From assembly GCA_902515405.1 (NCBI GenBank), contig CABXUS010000002.1:33886-97885 (forward strand): a stretch of DNA of 64,000 nucleotides. The letters run 5' to 3'. A program made the position numbers and the translations under genes. This DNA is from an uncultured Bacteroidota bacterium. Lineage in GTDB: Bacteria; Bacteroidota; Bacteroidia; Flavobacteriales; Flavobacteriaceae. Positions 18,105 to 27,812 of this stretch are shown piece by piece; the stretch's first letter is position 1, and every line of letters begins with the position of its first letter. The notes beneath the pieces were generated by a model that saw only the letters and a list, made by a program, of their open reading frames with translations, ran no database searches and was not told the DNA's origin.

Positions 18105-19237
18105 AAATCTATCCAAATATTTCCTTTTTTATTGGATTCAACAGCTTTTTCAATAAAATCCATTCCTCTTACTCCTTCGTCAATAGTAGGAAATTCACCT
18201 TTCTTAATTTTTTCTTTTCTGATTGCTCGAGCAACTCCACGGTAAATATTGCCCATAGCATCAAAAATACCCTCTGGATGACCAGCAGGAAGCTTTGTTC
18301 CATCAAGAGACAACTTAGAATTATAGAAATGACCAGGTTTAAGGACTTGTAATGACTTATCAGCTGTGTAATAATATAAGTAGTTTGGATTTTCTTGTTC
18401 CCATGATAAAGATCCTTTAGAACCATAAATACTAATATTTAAATTGTTTTCCAGACCTGTTGCTATTTGTGTTGATCTGATAGTGCCTTTACAACCATTT
18501 TCCATTCTTACCAGAACACTAACATCAATATCTAAAGGATTATCATCATATAAGTTATTTAAGTCAGCTAGGATATTTTTTACTTTCATACCACAAACTA
18601 ATTCAAGCATATTAAATGCATGAGTGCCAATATCTGCAAGACAGGAACTTATTCCGCTAACCTCTGGATTTAATCTCCAAGTAGAGTTTCTTTTATCTTT
18701 ATCATGAATAATGTCATTTATCCATCCTTGAAAATATGTCGAATCTACTCTTTGAATATTACCAATAACATTATCAGAAATCATTTTGGTCATTTGTCTG
18801 ACCATTGGATAACCAGTATATGTATGTGTAACAGCAAAAACTAAATTTTTTGATTTTTTTATTTCTTTTAATTCTAAAGCTTCTTTTAGAGTTACTGATA
18901 ATGGTTTTTCACATATAACATGAAAGCCATTCATAAGAAAAGTTTTTGCCATTGGAAAGTGCAAAAAATTAGGGGTTAAGATGCATACGGCTTCAATTTT
19001 TATATTTGACTCAAGTTTAGATTCTACTTCAGCCATTTCTTCATAATTATTATAAACCCTTGATAAATCTAATCCTAAATTATTGGCAGTACTTATATTA
19101 ATTTTAGAATTAGAACTAAAAACACCCCCAACTATTTCATAGCGATCAAACATTACTGCAGCGACCTTATGAAGAACTCCAATGAGTGAGTCGTTACCTC
19201 CACCTACAAAACCAAGTTTAATTTTATTGCTAGGCAT
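18095..19237 (-). CDS. Gfo/Idh/MocA-family oxidoreductase (cytoplasmic)
   Basis: 380-residue NAD(P)-dependent dehydrogenase with no signal peptide. Residues 6-13 (KLGFVGGG) form the Rossmann start; CEKPLSVT (about 130-137) carries the conserved Glu-Lys-Pro, whose Lys takes part in catalysis in the family. ADIGTHAFNM fits the second conserved His region of the C-terminal domain. Such enzymes oxidise or reduce sugars and inositols. Its start overlaps the end of the MFS gene by eight bases, so a transporter/enzyme pair for one cytoplasmic substrate is likely. The substrate is unknown. Confidence 0.85.
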   Translation of the reverse strand: MPSNKIKLGFVGGGNDSLIGVLHKVAAVMFDRYEIVGGVFSSNSKINISTANNLGLDLSRVYNNYEEMAEVESKLESNIKIEAVCILTPNFLHFPMAKTFLMNGFHVICEKPLSVTLKEALELKEIKKSKNLVFAVTHTYTGYPMVRQMTKMISDNVIGNIQRVDSTYFQGWINDIIHDKDKRNSTWRLNPEVSGISSCLADIGTHAFNMLELVCGMKVKNILADLNNLYDDNPLDIDVSVLVRMENGCKGTIRSTQIATGLENNLNISIYGSKGSLSWEQENPNYLYYYTADKSLQVLKPGHFYNSKLSLDGTKLPAGHPEGIFDAMGNIYRGVARAIRKEKIKKGEFPTIDEGVRGMDFIEKAVESNKKGNIWIDLES

Positions 19238-20450
19238 TTTTATATCTTATTTTTTCTAATTTTTTTCTGTTTAAATACAATATCCCAAAGAATACTACTA
19301 ATATTAATGGAAAATAGGTAATATTTCCTAGAGTTGCTTTTCCAGCTGCAAGTTCTGCTAAATCTTGTGTCAATCCTGAATCTAATGCATTCTGAGTATT
19401 TTCATCAATCCATGATCCTATTACAGGCTGCCATATTCCAGTTGCAAGCATACCAGCTCCACCAACCAATGACATACCCAAAGCACCTGTTTTTGGGAGA
19501 TATTCTGAAACAAAACCTATCATCGTTGGCCAGAAATAACAAACTCCAAAAGCAAACAATATAGCTACAAAATAAAGAGATTTTCCATCAACAACAGATA
19601 AAAGATAAATTGCTAAAGTTGAAACTATTGCAGACATAAAAAGAACTCCAACAGGATTTAATTTATGAACTATAGGGCCAGCAAAGTATCTTCCTACGGC
19701 CATAACGCCAGTCACCATAGCTAAAATCAACATTGGACTTGCTCCGGATTTATCTAATAGAGGAGCTAGCCATTGTTGAGTACCCAACTCTGTAACAGCT
19801 GTTAATGTCATACACGCGGCAATAAAAACAAACAATGGAGTTAGAGTAGATTTTAAGTTTATCATTGTATCGGTTTCAATATTTTCAGATTTTGGAAATA
19901 GTGATTTAAAAAACATATATCCATAAATTAAAGTAGGCAAAATCATAGAAGCTATTTTTATTTGCCATCCCAAAGACATAGTATTTAATAACTCAACAAC
20001 TAATGAACCAATAACAATTCCACCTGGGAACCAAACATGGAATTTATTTAACATTGTCGTTCTATTGTCTGAGTGCATATCAGCGATTAATGGATTACAA
20101 GCAGCCTCAACGGAGCCATTAGCAAATCCAATCAAAAAAGATGATAAAAGAAGTGTGGTAAACCCATCTGCATAAATTGTCATTACAAGACCTATTAAAT
20201 GAGAAAGAAAAGCTGCAACAAGTAATTTCTTTGGACCAAAATAATTATACAAAAGTCCTCCAAATATTGTAGCAACGGGAAAGCCCCAAAAGGCCATTGC
20301 ATTAATCCATCCTAGTTGAGTATTGTTCAAACCAAAATCGACACCTAGTTCTGTAAGAATACCAGCTCTAATGGCAAATGTCATTGCAGTTACAGTTAAA
20401 GCGATACATGAAGCATTAAATAATGCTTTTTTTGAAATATTTAATTCCAT
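19230..20450 (-). CDS. MFS transporter, probable sugar uptake
   Basis: 406 residues with about 12 hydrophobic helices. The first half contains GFANGSVEAACNPLIADMH, which resembles the conserved helix-4/5 region of the sugar-type permeases near FucP, and the loop after helix 2 (YNYFGPKKLL) is a degenerate version of the MFS GxxxDRxGRR motif. Inner-membrane secondary transporter. The downstream oxidoreductase overlaps it by eight bases and probably acts on the imported compound. The ligand cannot be named from sequence. Confidence 0.85.
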   Translation of the reverse strand: MELNISKKALFNASCIALTVTAMTFAIRAGILTELGVDFGLNNTQLGWINAMAFWGFPVATIFGGLLYNYFGPKKLLVAAFLSHLIGLVMTIYADGFTTLLLSSFLIGFANGSVEAACNPLIADMHSDNRTTMLNKFHVWFPGGIVIGSLVVELLNTMSLGWQIKIASMILPTLIYGYMFFKSLFPKSENIETDTMINLKSTLTPLFVFIAACMTLTAVTELGTQQWLAPLLDKSGASPMLILAMVTGVMAVGRYFAGPIVHKLNPVGVLFMSAIVSTLAIYLLSVVDGKSLYFVAILFAFGVCYFWPTMIGFVSEYLPKTGALGMSLVGGAGMLATGIWQPVIGSWIDENTQNALDSGLTQDLAELAAGKATLGNITYFPLILVVFFGILYLNRKKLEKIRYKNA

Positions 20451-20489
20451 TGTTTTATTTGATTTAGTTGTTATTTCTAAAGATATAAA

Positions 20490-23400
20490 TTATTTCTTTT
20501 TTTTCTTCCTGATTTTTTGAATTAACTCAGAAAAGGAATCAAATTCGACATCGTAAGAAATTCCAATACCTTGTGTGTAGCCTATTTCATCTCCAAAAAA
20601 TTGATACTCATTTTCCTTGTTGAATATTCTAGCTTTTAGATTGCCGGTATCATTAAGTAAAAATTCAATTTGAACATCACCTAGAATCACATTCTCTTCA
20701 GTTCCACTTACTGGGACTCCAATTTTACCGTTAATCAATATCCTGTCACTGATTTCACTTTGCAATGATAATCCAATTCTATCTCTGTTCAATAAACTTG
20801 ATGATGAAAACTTGTCTCCTTGAGAAAAATTAATACCAACATTCATTTTATCATCAGGATTTGTAAAAATTTCATCGATTATTCCAGATGCTCGTTGGAA
20901 AAGGTTATTTGTAATTGTTTGAGATGAAACAATTGAATTGTTTCCACTTTCAGTAAAAAAACCTTGACTGATAAGAGAAATTGCTTGAGTTTGTTTATTC
21001 TCATAATCATTAAGGTAGTATTCAAGCTCAGACTTTATAGATCCTCTAGTATTAGGAAAGGAAATATCAAATTTTGGAGTTTGTAAATTTGAGAGTTCTC
21101 CTAAAAGATAAACGTTTACAAAAGTTGGAATTTTTCTGTTAAAAGATGTGTTTTGTATAAGTGCAGCGGGATTAGCTCCGCCAGGAACTTCATATATGGC
21201 CTCAGCATTGATTATACCTTTATAGGGGTCTCCATCCCATGTTATATTTGCTCCTTTTTTAATCTCAAAAATCCTTTCTACAAATCCAAAGTTTTTAAAA
21301 TGATATTTACCAACATTTGTTATAAAATCTCCTTTTATATTAAATTTTCCTGAATAATCAGACTCGAAAATAAAATCACCATTACCTCTTCCAGATATTT
21401 TTGACCCACTATTCTCATCAAAAATAATTTCAAGTTCAGCATTATCGTTTAAATTTAAATTAACATTAACCTCCAGGCCTTCATTTATTATGTTGTCTGT
21501 TGTATTATCATTAGATGAAAATTTGAGATACGAGAGATTTCCAACTCCATCATCATATTTAATTGGAATTGTAATTTTAGTTTCTTTATTTGTAGATCCT
21601 GAAATATTAATGTCTAAATCTTTACCTGGTCCATAAAATTTTGCTGATCCGTTTAAGTATCCTGTGCCATAATAAAAATCATTGTCATCATATGATGTTT
21701 TTATGGCTAATAGGTTTTCAGATATAATATTAAAATCTAAAAACCAATCTTTTAATCTATTATGATTGATTTGTCCATTTAAAATACCATGACTATTTTT
21801 CAATACATCTTGAATTTTAAATCCTTCCATATAAATAGACATTTCATTGAGCTTAAAAGAAGGATTCTCTGGGAAAGAATATCTAACACCTAGATAAGGC
21901 ACATCAAAACTTGAGTCATTTGCAGTTAAATACCCTTCAAAATTTGGTTTGTAAAAAGTACCTGTAATATTAAAATTTGAATCAAAATATCCCTCAAAGT
22001 TTTGCAATACTTCTTCACCAATTGCTGAGAATGGTTTAATTAGAAAATTATTGGTTTTAACATTCAAATCTATTGGATAATCATTGTCATCAATTTTAAA
22101 AAAACCATCTAAATGAAAAGTGTTTAAATTATTTTTAACAATTTTAAATTCAACATCATATTTATCTTTAGATTCAGAACTTATTATATCTAAAAAACCA
22201 TCACCTAAAACAAATCCATTAGATGAAAAATTTTCTAAAATTATTTTAGACTCACTTGAATATATACCATCATCTTTACTAAGTGATATATTTCCATTAA
22301 CTAAACCTTCATAAAGAATGTTTTTTGGTCTTGGTAATAGAGATGAAAAACCAACATTCTTAAAAATTGACTCAAAATCAAATTTATCTTTATTGTTTAA
22401 ATATTTAAACTCAATTATTTGATCATTGGATGTGATTTTAGTGGATTTTAATTCTTTATAATTTTTACTTAATATCAATTTGTTTTTATTTGATTGGTTA
22501 GATTTATCAAGAACCCATTTATTCTTATTATAATCAAATGAAATATCTAAGAAAGAAAATAAGGTTCTATTGTTTTCATCAATTGTATGGTTAAAACTTA
22601 TTTTATTTAATCCATTAATTGAATTAAAATTAATTAGAAAGTTTGTTTTGTCATCTTTAAAGTCTGAAACTAATTTGACATTATTTCCATTGAACAACTT
22701 AGATTTAAATCTATCTAAATTTATAACTCCATATTTATCATTAATTTTTAAATCAATATTTTCTAAGACTATATCCTTGGATTTTAAATATGAACTTGTA
22801 AAAAAAATTTCAAAGGATTTATCTAGGTTAAAATTTCCTCTGAAAAAAGTGTTTTCGTCAATTGTTATATCACTATTTATTACGCTTGCGATTTTTGGCT
22901 TCAAATTTAAATTAAAGCTAAAGTCACTAAAAAAACTTTCATCAATTGAATCAAAATTTTCATAATTTGAAAAAACATAATTTTTTAATATTTCATTAAA
23001 CTTTAGAAAATTTAAATCTCCAATAATAATCCCATTAATTGCATCCGGCGAATTAATATTATAAAATCTCTTATTATTGTTAATTCTGGATTGAGCTAAT
23101 AATTCATCAAAACTATATTTGATATCTCCTGTACTGTATATAAAATTTGAAAAAGAAACATCTCCTATTAAGTCTGAAATACTAGTGCCTCTCAATTTTG
23201 TTTTTATTTCACCTGACAAGAAATTATTTAAATCATTTGTAATTTTTAAATTACCAATTTTTGCATCAATTATTTGAGTTGAAAAATCAAAATCAATTAA
23301 TTCATCTGAATAATCAATTAAACCAGTAAAATTCATTATTAAATTATCATCATTTACCTTAAGCTCACCATTAAAAATCTTATCTGAAACATTACCAAAA

Positions 23401-24725
23401 ACAGAAATTTCGTTGTAAACATATTCGTTTATTTCTAATGACTGTATTTTTCCATTAAGTTGTGAATTCAAAAACTCAGGAATAAATCCTTGACCATCAA
23501 TTGTAAATTCAAAGTTTGATTTACCAAGAAAGGGAAGTGTAATAAAATTTGATAAATTAATGTTATCACCCTTAAAAGTGCCAACATATTTTGCATTATC
23601 TATATTATCGAAATCAGAAATATTTAATGCTGAGAATATTTTTCCATTATTATTGAAAAGCTCAAAGTTTGAAATAATATTATCATTTGAATAATTAATA
23701 AATCCCTTCAATGAAAATCTTCCTATTGATTCTAAGGAACTTGGTAATATAGACCCAAAAATATTAGGAAATGTTTTTGATATTTCAAAAGATGAGGAGT
23801 TAAACTCTTTAAAATCAAGCTCTATGTTGTTAAAAGATTTAGAAAATGGATCTTTGATGATTATTGAAGTATTTATTTCTGTGTATTCATTTTCTAATTC
23901 TAGATTATTTAAAATAATTTCATTTTTATTACCATTAAATTTTGAATTTAAATTAAATGAATTGTCAATAGAACCATAAATAAAATTTGAAGAAATTATT
24001 CTTGAATTTTTAATATCCCCATAATAAATTACGCTATCAAGATTATTAGTTTTTTCAATAAAAACATTAAGATTAATATTTGAGTTTTTATAAACTAAAC
24101 TTACATCATTTAAATTTAAATTATCTTTTGAAATATTTACATTAGAGTTAATTGAATTAATTTGATCAATTTCATTTAATTTAATATTTGAGTTTTTTAA
24201 TGAAAAATCAATGTTGTTTTTTGATATAATAAAATCATTAATGTCAAAATTAATATTGTTAGTATTATCAGAATTAATTATCCTAAAGTCGTTTAAAAGA
24301 AGTGTTTTTATTAATAGTTTATTTTCACTGTTAAGAGAATATGATTTTTCAATTTCATCAAAATCGTTAAAGTTTTCAATAAAGAATGATCCCTTTTGAA
24401 TAACTATTTTATCAAAATCATATTCATTATTTATTACAGCATTTTGAACACTTGTTGGATTTACTAAAATTTTAGGCGAATAAAAAAGAGTGTCTTTATT
24501 ATTATTAAAAATTATAACATTATCGAAGGATAAATCTCCTGAAAAATTAAAATCTACATCATCTAACTTAACCGAGTAGTTAGAGTTTTTAGAAAACTGA
24601 TTGGAAATAATATTCTGAATATTATTTTCCAAATAAGAAAGTGTTGATAAAACAATAATTATAAATAGAAATAAAAAGATTATTAATTTCTTTCTGGAAA
24701 AAATATTTTTGATAATAGATAGCAT
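20490..24725 (-). CDS. tamB: TamB-like translocation/assembly module (AsmA-like lipid transfer family)
   Basis: 1411 residues. A single N-terminal transmembrane anchor (about 11-29) is followed by a very long periplasmic region of short, Asn/Asp/Ile-rich beta strands, ending in a DUF490/TamB C-terminal domain (about the last 400 residues, with GDFITNVGKYHFKNFGF and the FDISFPNTRG region). TamB proteins bridge inner and outer membranes and take part in outer-membrane protein assembly and phospholipid transport. Length is normal for Bacteroidota members. Divergent from tsaD: if tsaD began at its upstream TTG the two genes would overlap by 17 bases. Confidence 0.88.
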   Translation of the reverse strand: MLSIIKNIFSRKKLIIFLFLFIIIVLSTLSYLENNIQNIISNQFSKNSNYSVKLDDVDFNFSGDLSFDNVIIFNNNKDTLFYSPKILVNPTSVQNAVINNEYDFDKIVIQKGSFFIENFNDFDEIEKSYSLNSENKLLIKTLLLNDFRIINSDNTNNINFDINDFIISKNNIDFSLKNSNIKLNEIDQINSINSNVNISKDNLNLNDVSLVYKNSNINLNVFIEKTNNLDSVIYYGDIKNSRIISSNFIYGSIDNSFNLNSKFNGNKNEIILNNLELENEYTEINTSIIIKDPFSKSFNNIELDFKEFNSSSFEISKTFPNIFGSILPSSLESIGRFSLKGFINYSNDNIISNFELFNNNGKIFSALNISDFDNIDNAKYVGTFKGDNINLSNFITLPFLGKSNFEFTIDGQGFIPEFLNSQLNGKIQSLEINEYVYNEISVFGNVSDKIFNGELKVNDDNLIMNFTGLIDYSDELIDFDFSTQIIDAKIGNLKITNDLNNFLSGEIKTKLRGTSISDLIGDVSFSNFIYSTGDIKYSFDELLAQSRINNNKRFYNINSPDAINGIIIGDLNFLKFNEILKNYVFSNYENFDSIDESFFSDFSFNLNLKPKIASVINSDITIDENTFFRGNFNLDKSFEIFFTSSYLKSKDIVLENIDLKINDKYGVINLDRFKSKLFNGNNVKLVSDFKDDKTNFLINFNSINGLNKISFNHTIDENNRTLFSFLDISFDYNKNKWVLDKSNQSNKNKLILSKNYKELKSTKITSNDQIIEFKYLNNKDKFDFESIFKNVGFSSLLPRPKNILYEGLVNGNISLSKDDGIYSSESKIILENFSSNGFVLGDGFLDIISSESKDKYDVEFKIVKNNLNTFHLDGFFKIDDNDYPIDLNVKTNNFLIKPFSAIGEEVLQNFEGYFDSNFNITGTFYKPNFEGYLTANDSSFDVPYLGVRYSFPENPSFKLNEMSIYMEGFKIQDVLKNSHGILNGQINHNRLKDWFLDFNIISENLLAIKTSYDDNDFYYGTGYLNGSAKFYGPGKDLDINISGSTNKETKITIPIKYDDGVGNLSYLKFSSNDNTTDNIINEGLEVNVNLNLNDNAELEIIFDENSGSKISGRGNGDFIFESDYSGKFNIKGDFITNVGKYHFKNFGFVERIFEIKKGANITWDGDPYKGIINAEAIYEVPGGANPAALIQNTSFNRKIPTFVNVYLLGELSNLQTPKFDISFPNTRGSIKSELEYYLNDYENKQTQAISLISQGFFTESGNNSIVSSQTITNNLFQRASGIIDEIFTNPDDKMNVGINFSQGDKFSSSSLLNRDRIGLSLQSEISDRILINGKIGVPVSGTEENVILGDVQIEFLLNDTGNLKARIFNKENEYQFFGDEIGYTQGIGISYDVEFDSFSELIQKIRKKKKK

Positions 24726-24747
24726 TATATTTACAAAAACAAAGATT

Positions 24748-25752
24748 GTGCCCGTAACAATTTTAGGAATAGAATCATCTTGTGATGAAACTTCTGCAGC
24801 TATAATTTCTGATAAAAAAATATTATCAAATGTTATTGCAAACCAGGAGGTTCATAAAAAATATGGAGGGGTTGTGCCTGAATTAGCATCAAGAGCCCAC
24901 CAAAAAAATATAATTCCCGTCGTTAATCAAGCACTTTCAAAAGCAAATATCGCAAAAAATAAGATAGATGCCATAGCATACACTAGAGGTCCTGGTTTAC
25001 TTGGCTCTCTTTTAGTAGGTTCCTCTTTTGCTAAATCACTTTCAATGTCACTTAAAATTCCATTAATTGAAGTAAATCACATGCAAGCACATTTATTATG
25101 TCATTTTATCGAAGACAACTGCGATAAAAAAACAAATTTTCCATTTATAGGCGTAAATATATCAGGTGGACATACACAAATTATATTATGTAAAGATTAT
25201 TTTAATATGGATCTAATCGGAGAAACTTTAGATGATTCAATTGGCGAAGCATTTGATAAATGTGGTAAAATAATGGGTCTAGAATATCCAGCTGGTCCGC
25301 TAATAGATAAAAATTCTTTAATGGGTGATCCAGATAAGTTCAAATTTACTGTTCCTAAAGTTGAAGGATTAGATTTTAGTTTTAGTGGTTTAAAAACAAA
25401 TTTTAAAAGATGTGTTGAAAAAGGCATTAAAGCAAAAGAAAGCTTTTTAAAAGAAGAATTAAATAACCTATGCTCATCAATACAATCAACAATTGTTAAG
25501 ATACTCTCTATTAAAATTAAGGCTGCTGTTAATAAAACTGGTATTAAAAATATAGTATTTGGAGGTGGAGTTTCAGCAAATTCAGGAATAAGAAATTATT
25601 TTAACAAAAATAAAAACTTAAATGTTTTTTTTCCTAAAAGAGAATATACTACAGATAATGCTGCTATGATTGCCATGGTTGGGTATTTAAAATTTAAGAA
25701 TAATAAATTTTCAAACCTAGATGTTGTTTCAAAAGCTAGATACAAGATTTAA
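24748..25752 (+). CDS. tsaD: tRNA N6-threonylcarbamoyladenosine transferase
   Basis: 334 residues from a GTG at 24748, which gives the usual short start before ILGIESSCDETSAA. A TTG at 24709 would add 13 residues and overlap tamB. The metal site HxxxH is HMQAH, with GGVVPELASRAH upstream and the ASKHA-fold FGGGVSANSGIR downstream. TsaD transfers threonylcarbamoyl to A37 of ANN-decoding tRNAs, with TsaB and TsaE. Its stop overlaps the rsmE start by one base (TAATG). Confidence 0.95.
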   Translation: MPVTILGIESSCDETSAAIISDKKILSNVIANQEVHKKYGGVVPELASRAHQKNIIPVVNQALSKANIAKNKIDAIAYTRGPGLLGSLLVGSSFAKSLSMSLKIPLIEVNHMQAHLLCHFIEDNCDKKTNFPFIGVNISGGHTQIILCKDYFNMDLIGETLDDSIGEAFDKCGKIMGLEYPAGPLIDKNSLMGDPDKFKFTVPKVEGLDFSFSGLKTNFKRCVEKGIKAKESFLKEELNNLCSSIQSTIVKILSIKIKAAVNKTGIKNIVFGGGVSANSGIRNYFNKNKNLNVFFPKREYTTDNAAMIAMVGYLKFKNNKFSNLDVVSKARYKI

Positions 25753-26450
25753 TGGAATTATTTTATAATAAACATATTGATTCTCAGACTAAAGAGTTTA
25801 TACTTGAAAAGGAGGAAAATAATCACATAATTAAGGTTTTAAGAAAAAAACAAGGCGATATAATTGAATTTACAAATGGAAATAATATTAGCTTTAAAAC
25901 TAAGATTATAACAATTGCTAAAAAAAGGTCAACTTTTAAAATAATATCTAGAAAAAAAATTAATCCTCCACCCCACTTACACATAGGTATTTCTATTTTA
26001 AAATCTCCATCTAGATTTGAAGTATTTCTTGAAAAGGCAGTTGAAATTGGAGTCTCAGAAATTACACCTATTATTTGTGAAAGGACATATAAAAAAACAA
26101 TTAATTCAAAAAGACTTAATAAAATTTTAATATCCGCTTTAAAACAATCATTTAAATATAATTTACCAAAACTTAATAACCCAATTGACTTTAAAAATTT
26201 CATTAAATTAAAAAATGAAAAAAACAAATTAATTGCTACTTGTGAGGAATATAATAAAAGTCATCTTTCAAATGAATATAATATTAAAATGAAAAATTTA
26301 ATATTGATAGGTCCTGAGGGAGATTTTAGTAAAAAAGAATTGGATGAATCAAAAAATTCTGGATTTAAGTTTGTTAGCCTTGGCGATACAAGATTAAGAG
26401 CCGAAACAGCTGGTATAATGGCCTGTGCTATTTTTTCATTTATTAAGTAA
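25752..26450 (+). CDS. rsmE: 16S rRNA (uracil-1498-N3)-methyltransferase
   Basis: 232 residues, SPOUT class. The C-terminal knot is visible as LIGPEGDFSKKELDE and VSLGDTRLRAETAGI, the S-adenosylmethionine-binding loops of RsmE. The N-terminal part is the small RNA-binding domain. It methylates U1498 of 16S rRNA. Translationally coupled to tsaD through a one-base overlap, which explains the exact ATG choice. Confidence 0.95.
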   Translation: MELFYNKHIDSQTKEFILEKEENNHIIKVLRKKQGDIIEFTNGNNISFKTKIITIAKKRSTFKIISRKKINPPPHLHIGISILKSPSRFEVFLEKAVEIGVSEITPIICERTYKKTINSKRLNKILISALKQSFKYNLPKLNNPIDFKNFIKLKNEKNKLIATCEEYNKSHLSNEYNIKMKNLILIGPEGDFSKKELDESKNSGFKFVSLGDTRLRAETAGIMACAIFSFIK

Positions 26451-26462
26451 TATATTTGTTAA

Positions 26463-27551
26463 ATGATTAAAGGAGGTTTATCTAATTCAATAACGAAGTC
26501 TATATTTTATTTAATATCTACTATCCTTGTTGGCTATCTTATAATTAAACTTAAAATAATCGTTGGTTATTTATTAATTGCTTCAATTTTAACATTATTG
26601 TCAAGACCAATTGTTAAATTTCTTTGTGATAAACTTAAATTTAGAATCACTATAGCAAGCATTTTTGCAATTATTCTGATTTTAATTATAATTTCTGGGA
26701 TTATTTCTCTTTTAATTCCTTTAGTTCTAGAACAAGGAAAGAATCTTTCTCTACTCAACGTTAATGCTTTTCAAGAAAGAGCCAACACACTTTATTCAGA
26801 GTTTGGTATTTATCTTAATAAATATAATATAAGCATTAGTGATAGTATTTTTGACATTCAAGGATTTACAAAAAATAGTGTTGAAGCCATACCAGCACTT
26901 CTTAATTCAATTGGATCAGTTTTAGGTTCATTAACTATTGGAATTCTTTCTGTTTTATTCATTACCTTTTTTTTGTTAAAAGACGGTATTTATTTTGAAA
27001 AAATATTTGTTCTTTTATTTCCTTCCAAAATGAAAAAGAGAATAGAAAATTCACTTTTACATATAAAATCTCTTCTTTCTCGTTATTTCTTAGGTCTTAT
27101 TTTTCAAATAAGTATTTTATTTTTTCTCTACACAATAATTCTTTTAATATTTGGAGTTAAAGATGCTGTTGTGATTGCATTTTTATGTGCACTTTTAAAT
27201 TTAATTCCCTATATAGGTCCTTTAATTGGTATTATTCTAATGAGTTTTTTAACAATGACAAGCTATTTAGGAGAAGATTTTAGTAGTGTTATTATTCCTA
27301 AAACTGTATATGTAATCATAGGATACATTATTGCTCAACTTGTAGATAATTTATTAAGTCAACCTTTTATATTTTCAAATTCAGTTAAATCACATCCTCT
27401 TGAAATTTTTCTTGTAATATTAACGGGAGGGATATTATTTGGAGTTGTAGGAATGATTCTAGCTATCCCATCTTACACAGTAATTAAGGTGTTTCTTAAA
27501 GTTTTTTTTAGTGAAAATAAGCTCGTAAAGAAACTTACAAAAAACCTTTAG
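26463..27551 (+). CDS. AI-2E family (PerM-like) membrane protein
   Basis: 362 residues, about eight hydrophobic helices: two pairs at the N-terminus, a periplasmic loop at about 90-140, then a conserved C-terminal block containing LLNLIPYIGPLIG and ILTGGILFGVVGMILAIP, both diagnostic of the AI-2E transporter family. Members export AI-2-like signals or act in ion and peptide transport; the specific role here is unknown. It starts 12 bases after rsmE and is probably cotranscribed. AAGGAGG lies inside its first codons, not upstream. Confidence 0.88.
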   Translation: MIKGGLSNSITKSIFYLISTILVGYLIIKLKIIVGYLLIASILTLLSRPIVKFLCDKLKFRITIASIFAIILILIIISGIISLLIPLVLEQGKNLSLLNVNAFQERANTLYSEFGIYLNKYNISISDSIFDIQGFTKNSVEAIPALLNSIGSVLGSLTIGILSVLFITFFLLKDGIYFEKIFVLLFPSKMKKRIENSLLHIKSLLSRYFLGLIFQISILFFLYTIILLIFGVKDAVVIAFLCALLNLIPYIGPLIGIILMSFLTMTSYLGEDFSSVIIPKTVYVIIGYIIAQLVDNLLSQPFIFSNSVKSHPLEIFLVILTGGILFGVVGMILAIPSYTVIKVFLKVFFSENKLVKKLTKNL

Positions 27552-27580
27552 TTTATTTTTTTACATATTAAATTAAAACT

Positions 27581-27588
27581 TAAATTTG
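27581..27588 (+). promoter_or_regulatory. Candidate -7 element for tRNA-Ser
   Basis: TAAATTTG matches TAnnTTTG exactly and ends 11 bases before the tRNA, nearly the same distance as at tRNA-Arg in this window. No clear TTG -33 box is seen. Confidence 0.55.
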
Positions 27589-27599
27589 GATTCCAATTT

Positions 27600-27683
27600 G
27601 GAGAGGTGCCAGAGTGGTAATGGAGCAGATTGCTAATCTGTCGACGGGAAACTGTCGCCGGGGTTCGAATCCCCGTCTCTCCG
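27600..27683 (+). tRNA. tRNA-Ser (GCT)
   Basis: 84 nt, class II tRNA with a long variable arm. The acceptor stem GGAGAGG pairs with TCTCTCC (one G-T) and is followed by discriminator G. The anticodon loop lies in CAGATTGCTAATCTG, giving GCT for AGC/AGT codons. The T arm is GGGGTTCGAATCCCC. CCA is not encoded. Confidence 0.96.
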
Positions 27684-27689
27684 CAAAGT

Positions 27690-27728
27690 AAAACCCTAAA
27701 TACTTAATAAATAAGTTATTAGGGTTTT
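27690..27728 (+). terminator. Intrinsic terminator after tRNA-Ser
   Basis: AAAACCCTAA (27690-27699) pairs with TTAGGGTTTT (27719-27728) over 10 bases, seven bases after the tRNA end. A/T tracts at both ends fit an intrinsic terminator. Confidence 0.8.
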
Positions 27729-27788
27729 ATAATTTAATATCATATTTTTTGATAACAGATATTTCTGTTACTGGTATCTAAAAAACAT

Positions 27789-27796
27789 TACATTTG
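27789..27796 (+). promoter_or_regulatory. Candidate -7 element for typA
   Basis: TACATTTG fits TAnnTTTG and lies 16 bases before the typA ATG, after the tRNA-Ser terminator, where a fresh promoter is needed. No obvious -33 TTG. Confidence 0.5.
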
Positions 27797-27812
27797 CGCA
27801 AAATTATAGTAG

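Noticed and set aside
22570-22965. 131-codon plus-strand ORF inside tamB
   Set aside because: Antisense of a repetitive Asn/Asp/Leu-rich region; composition is that of a mirror frame, with no domain.
25823-26227. 134-codon minus-strand ORF inside rsmE
   Set aside because: Antisense shadow of a conserved gene with hydrophobic bias caused by AT-rich codons.
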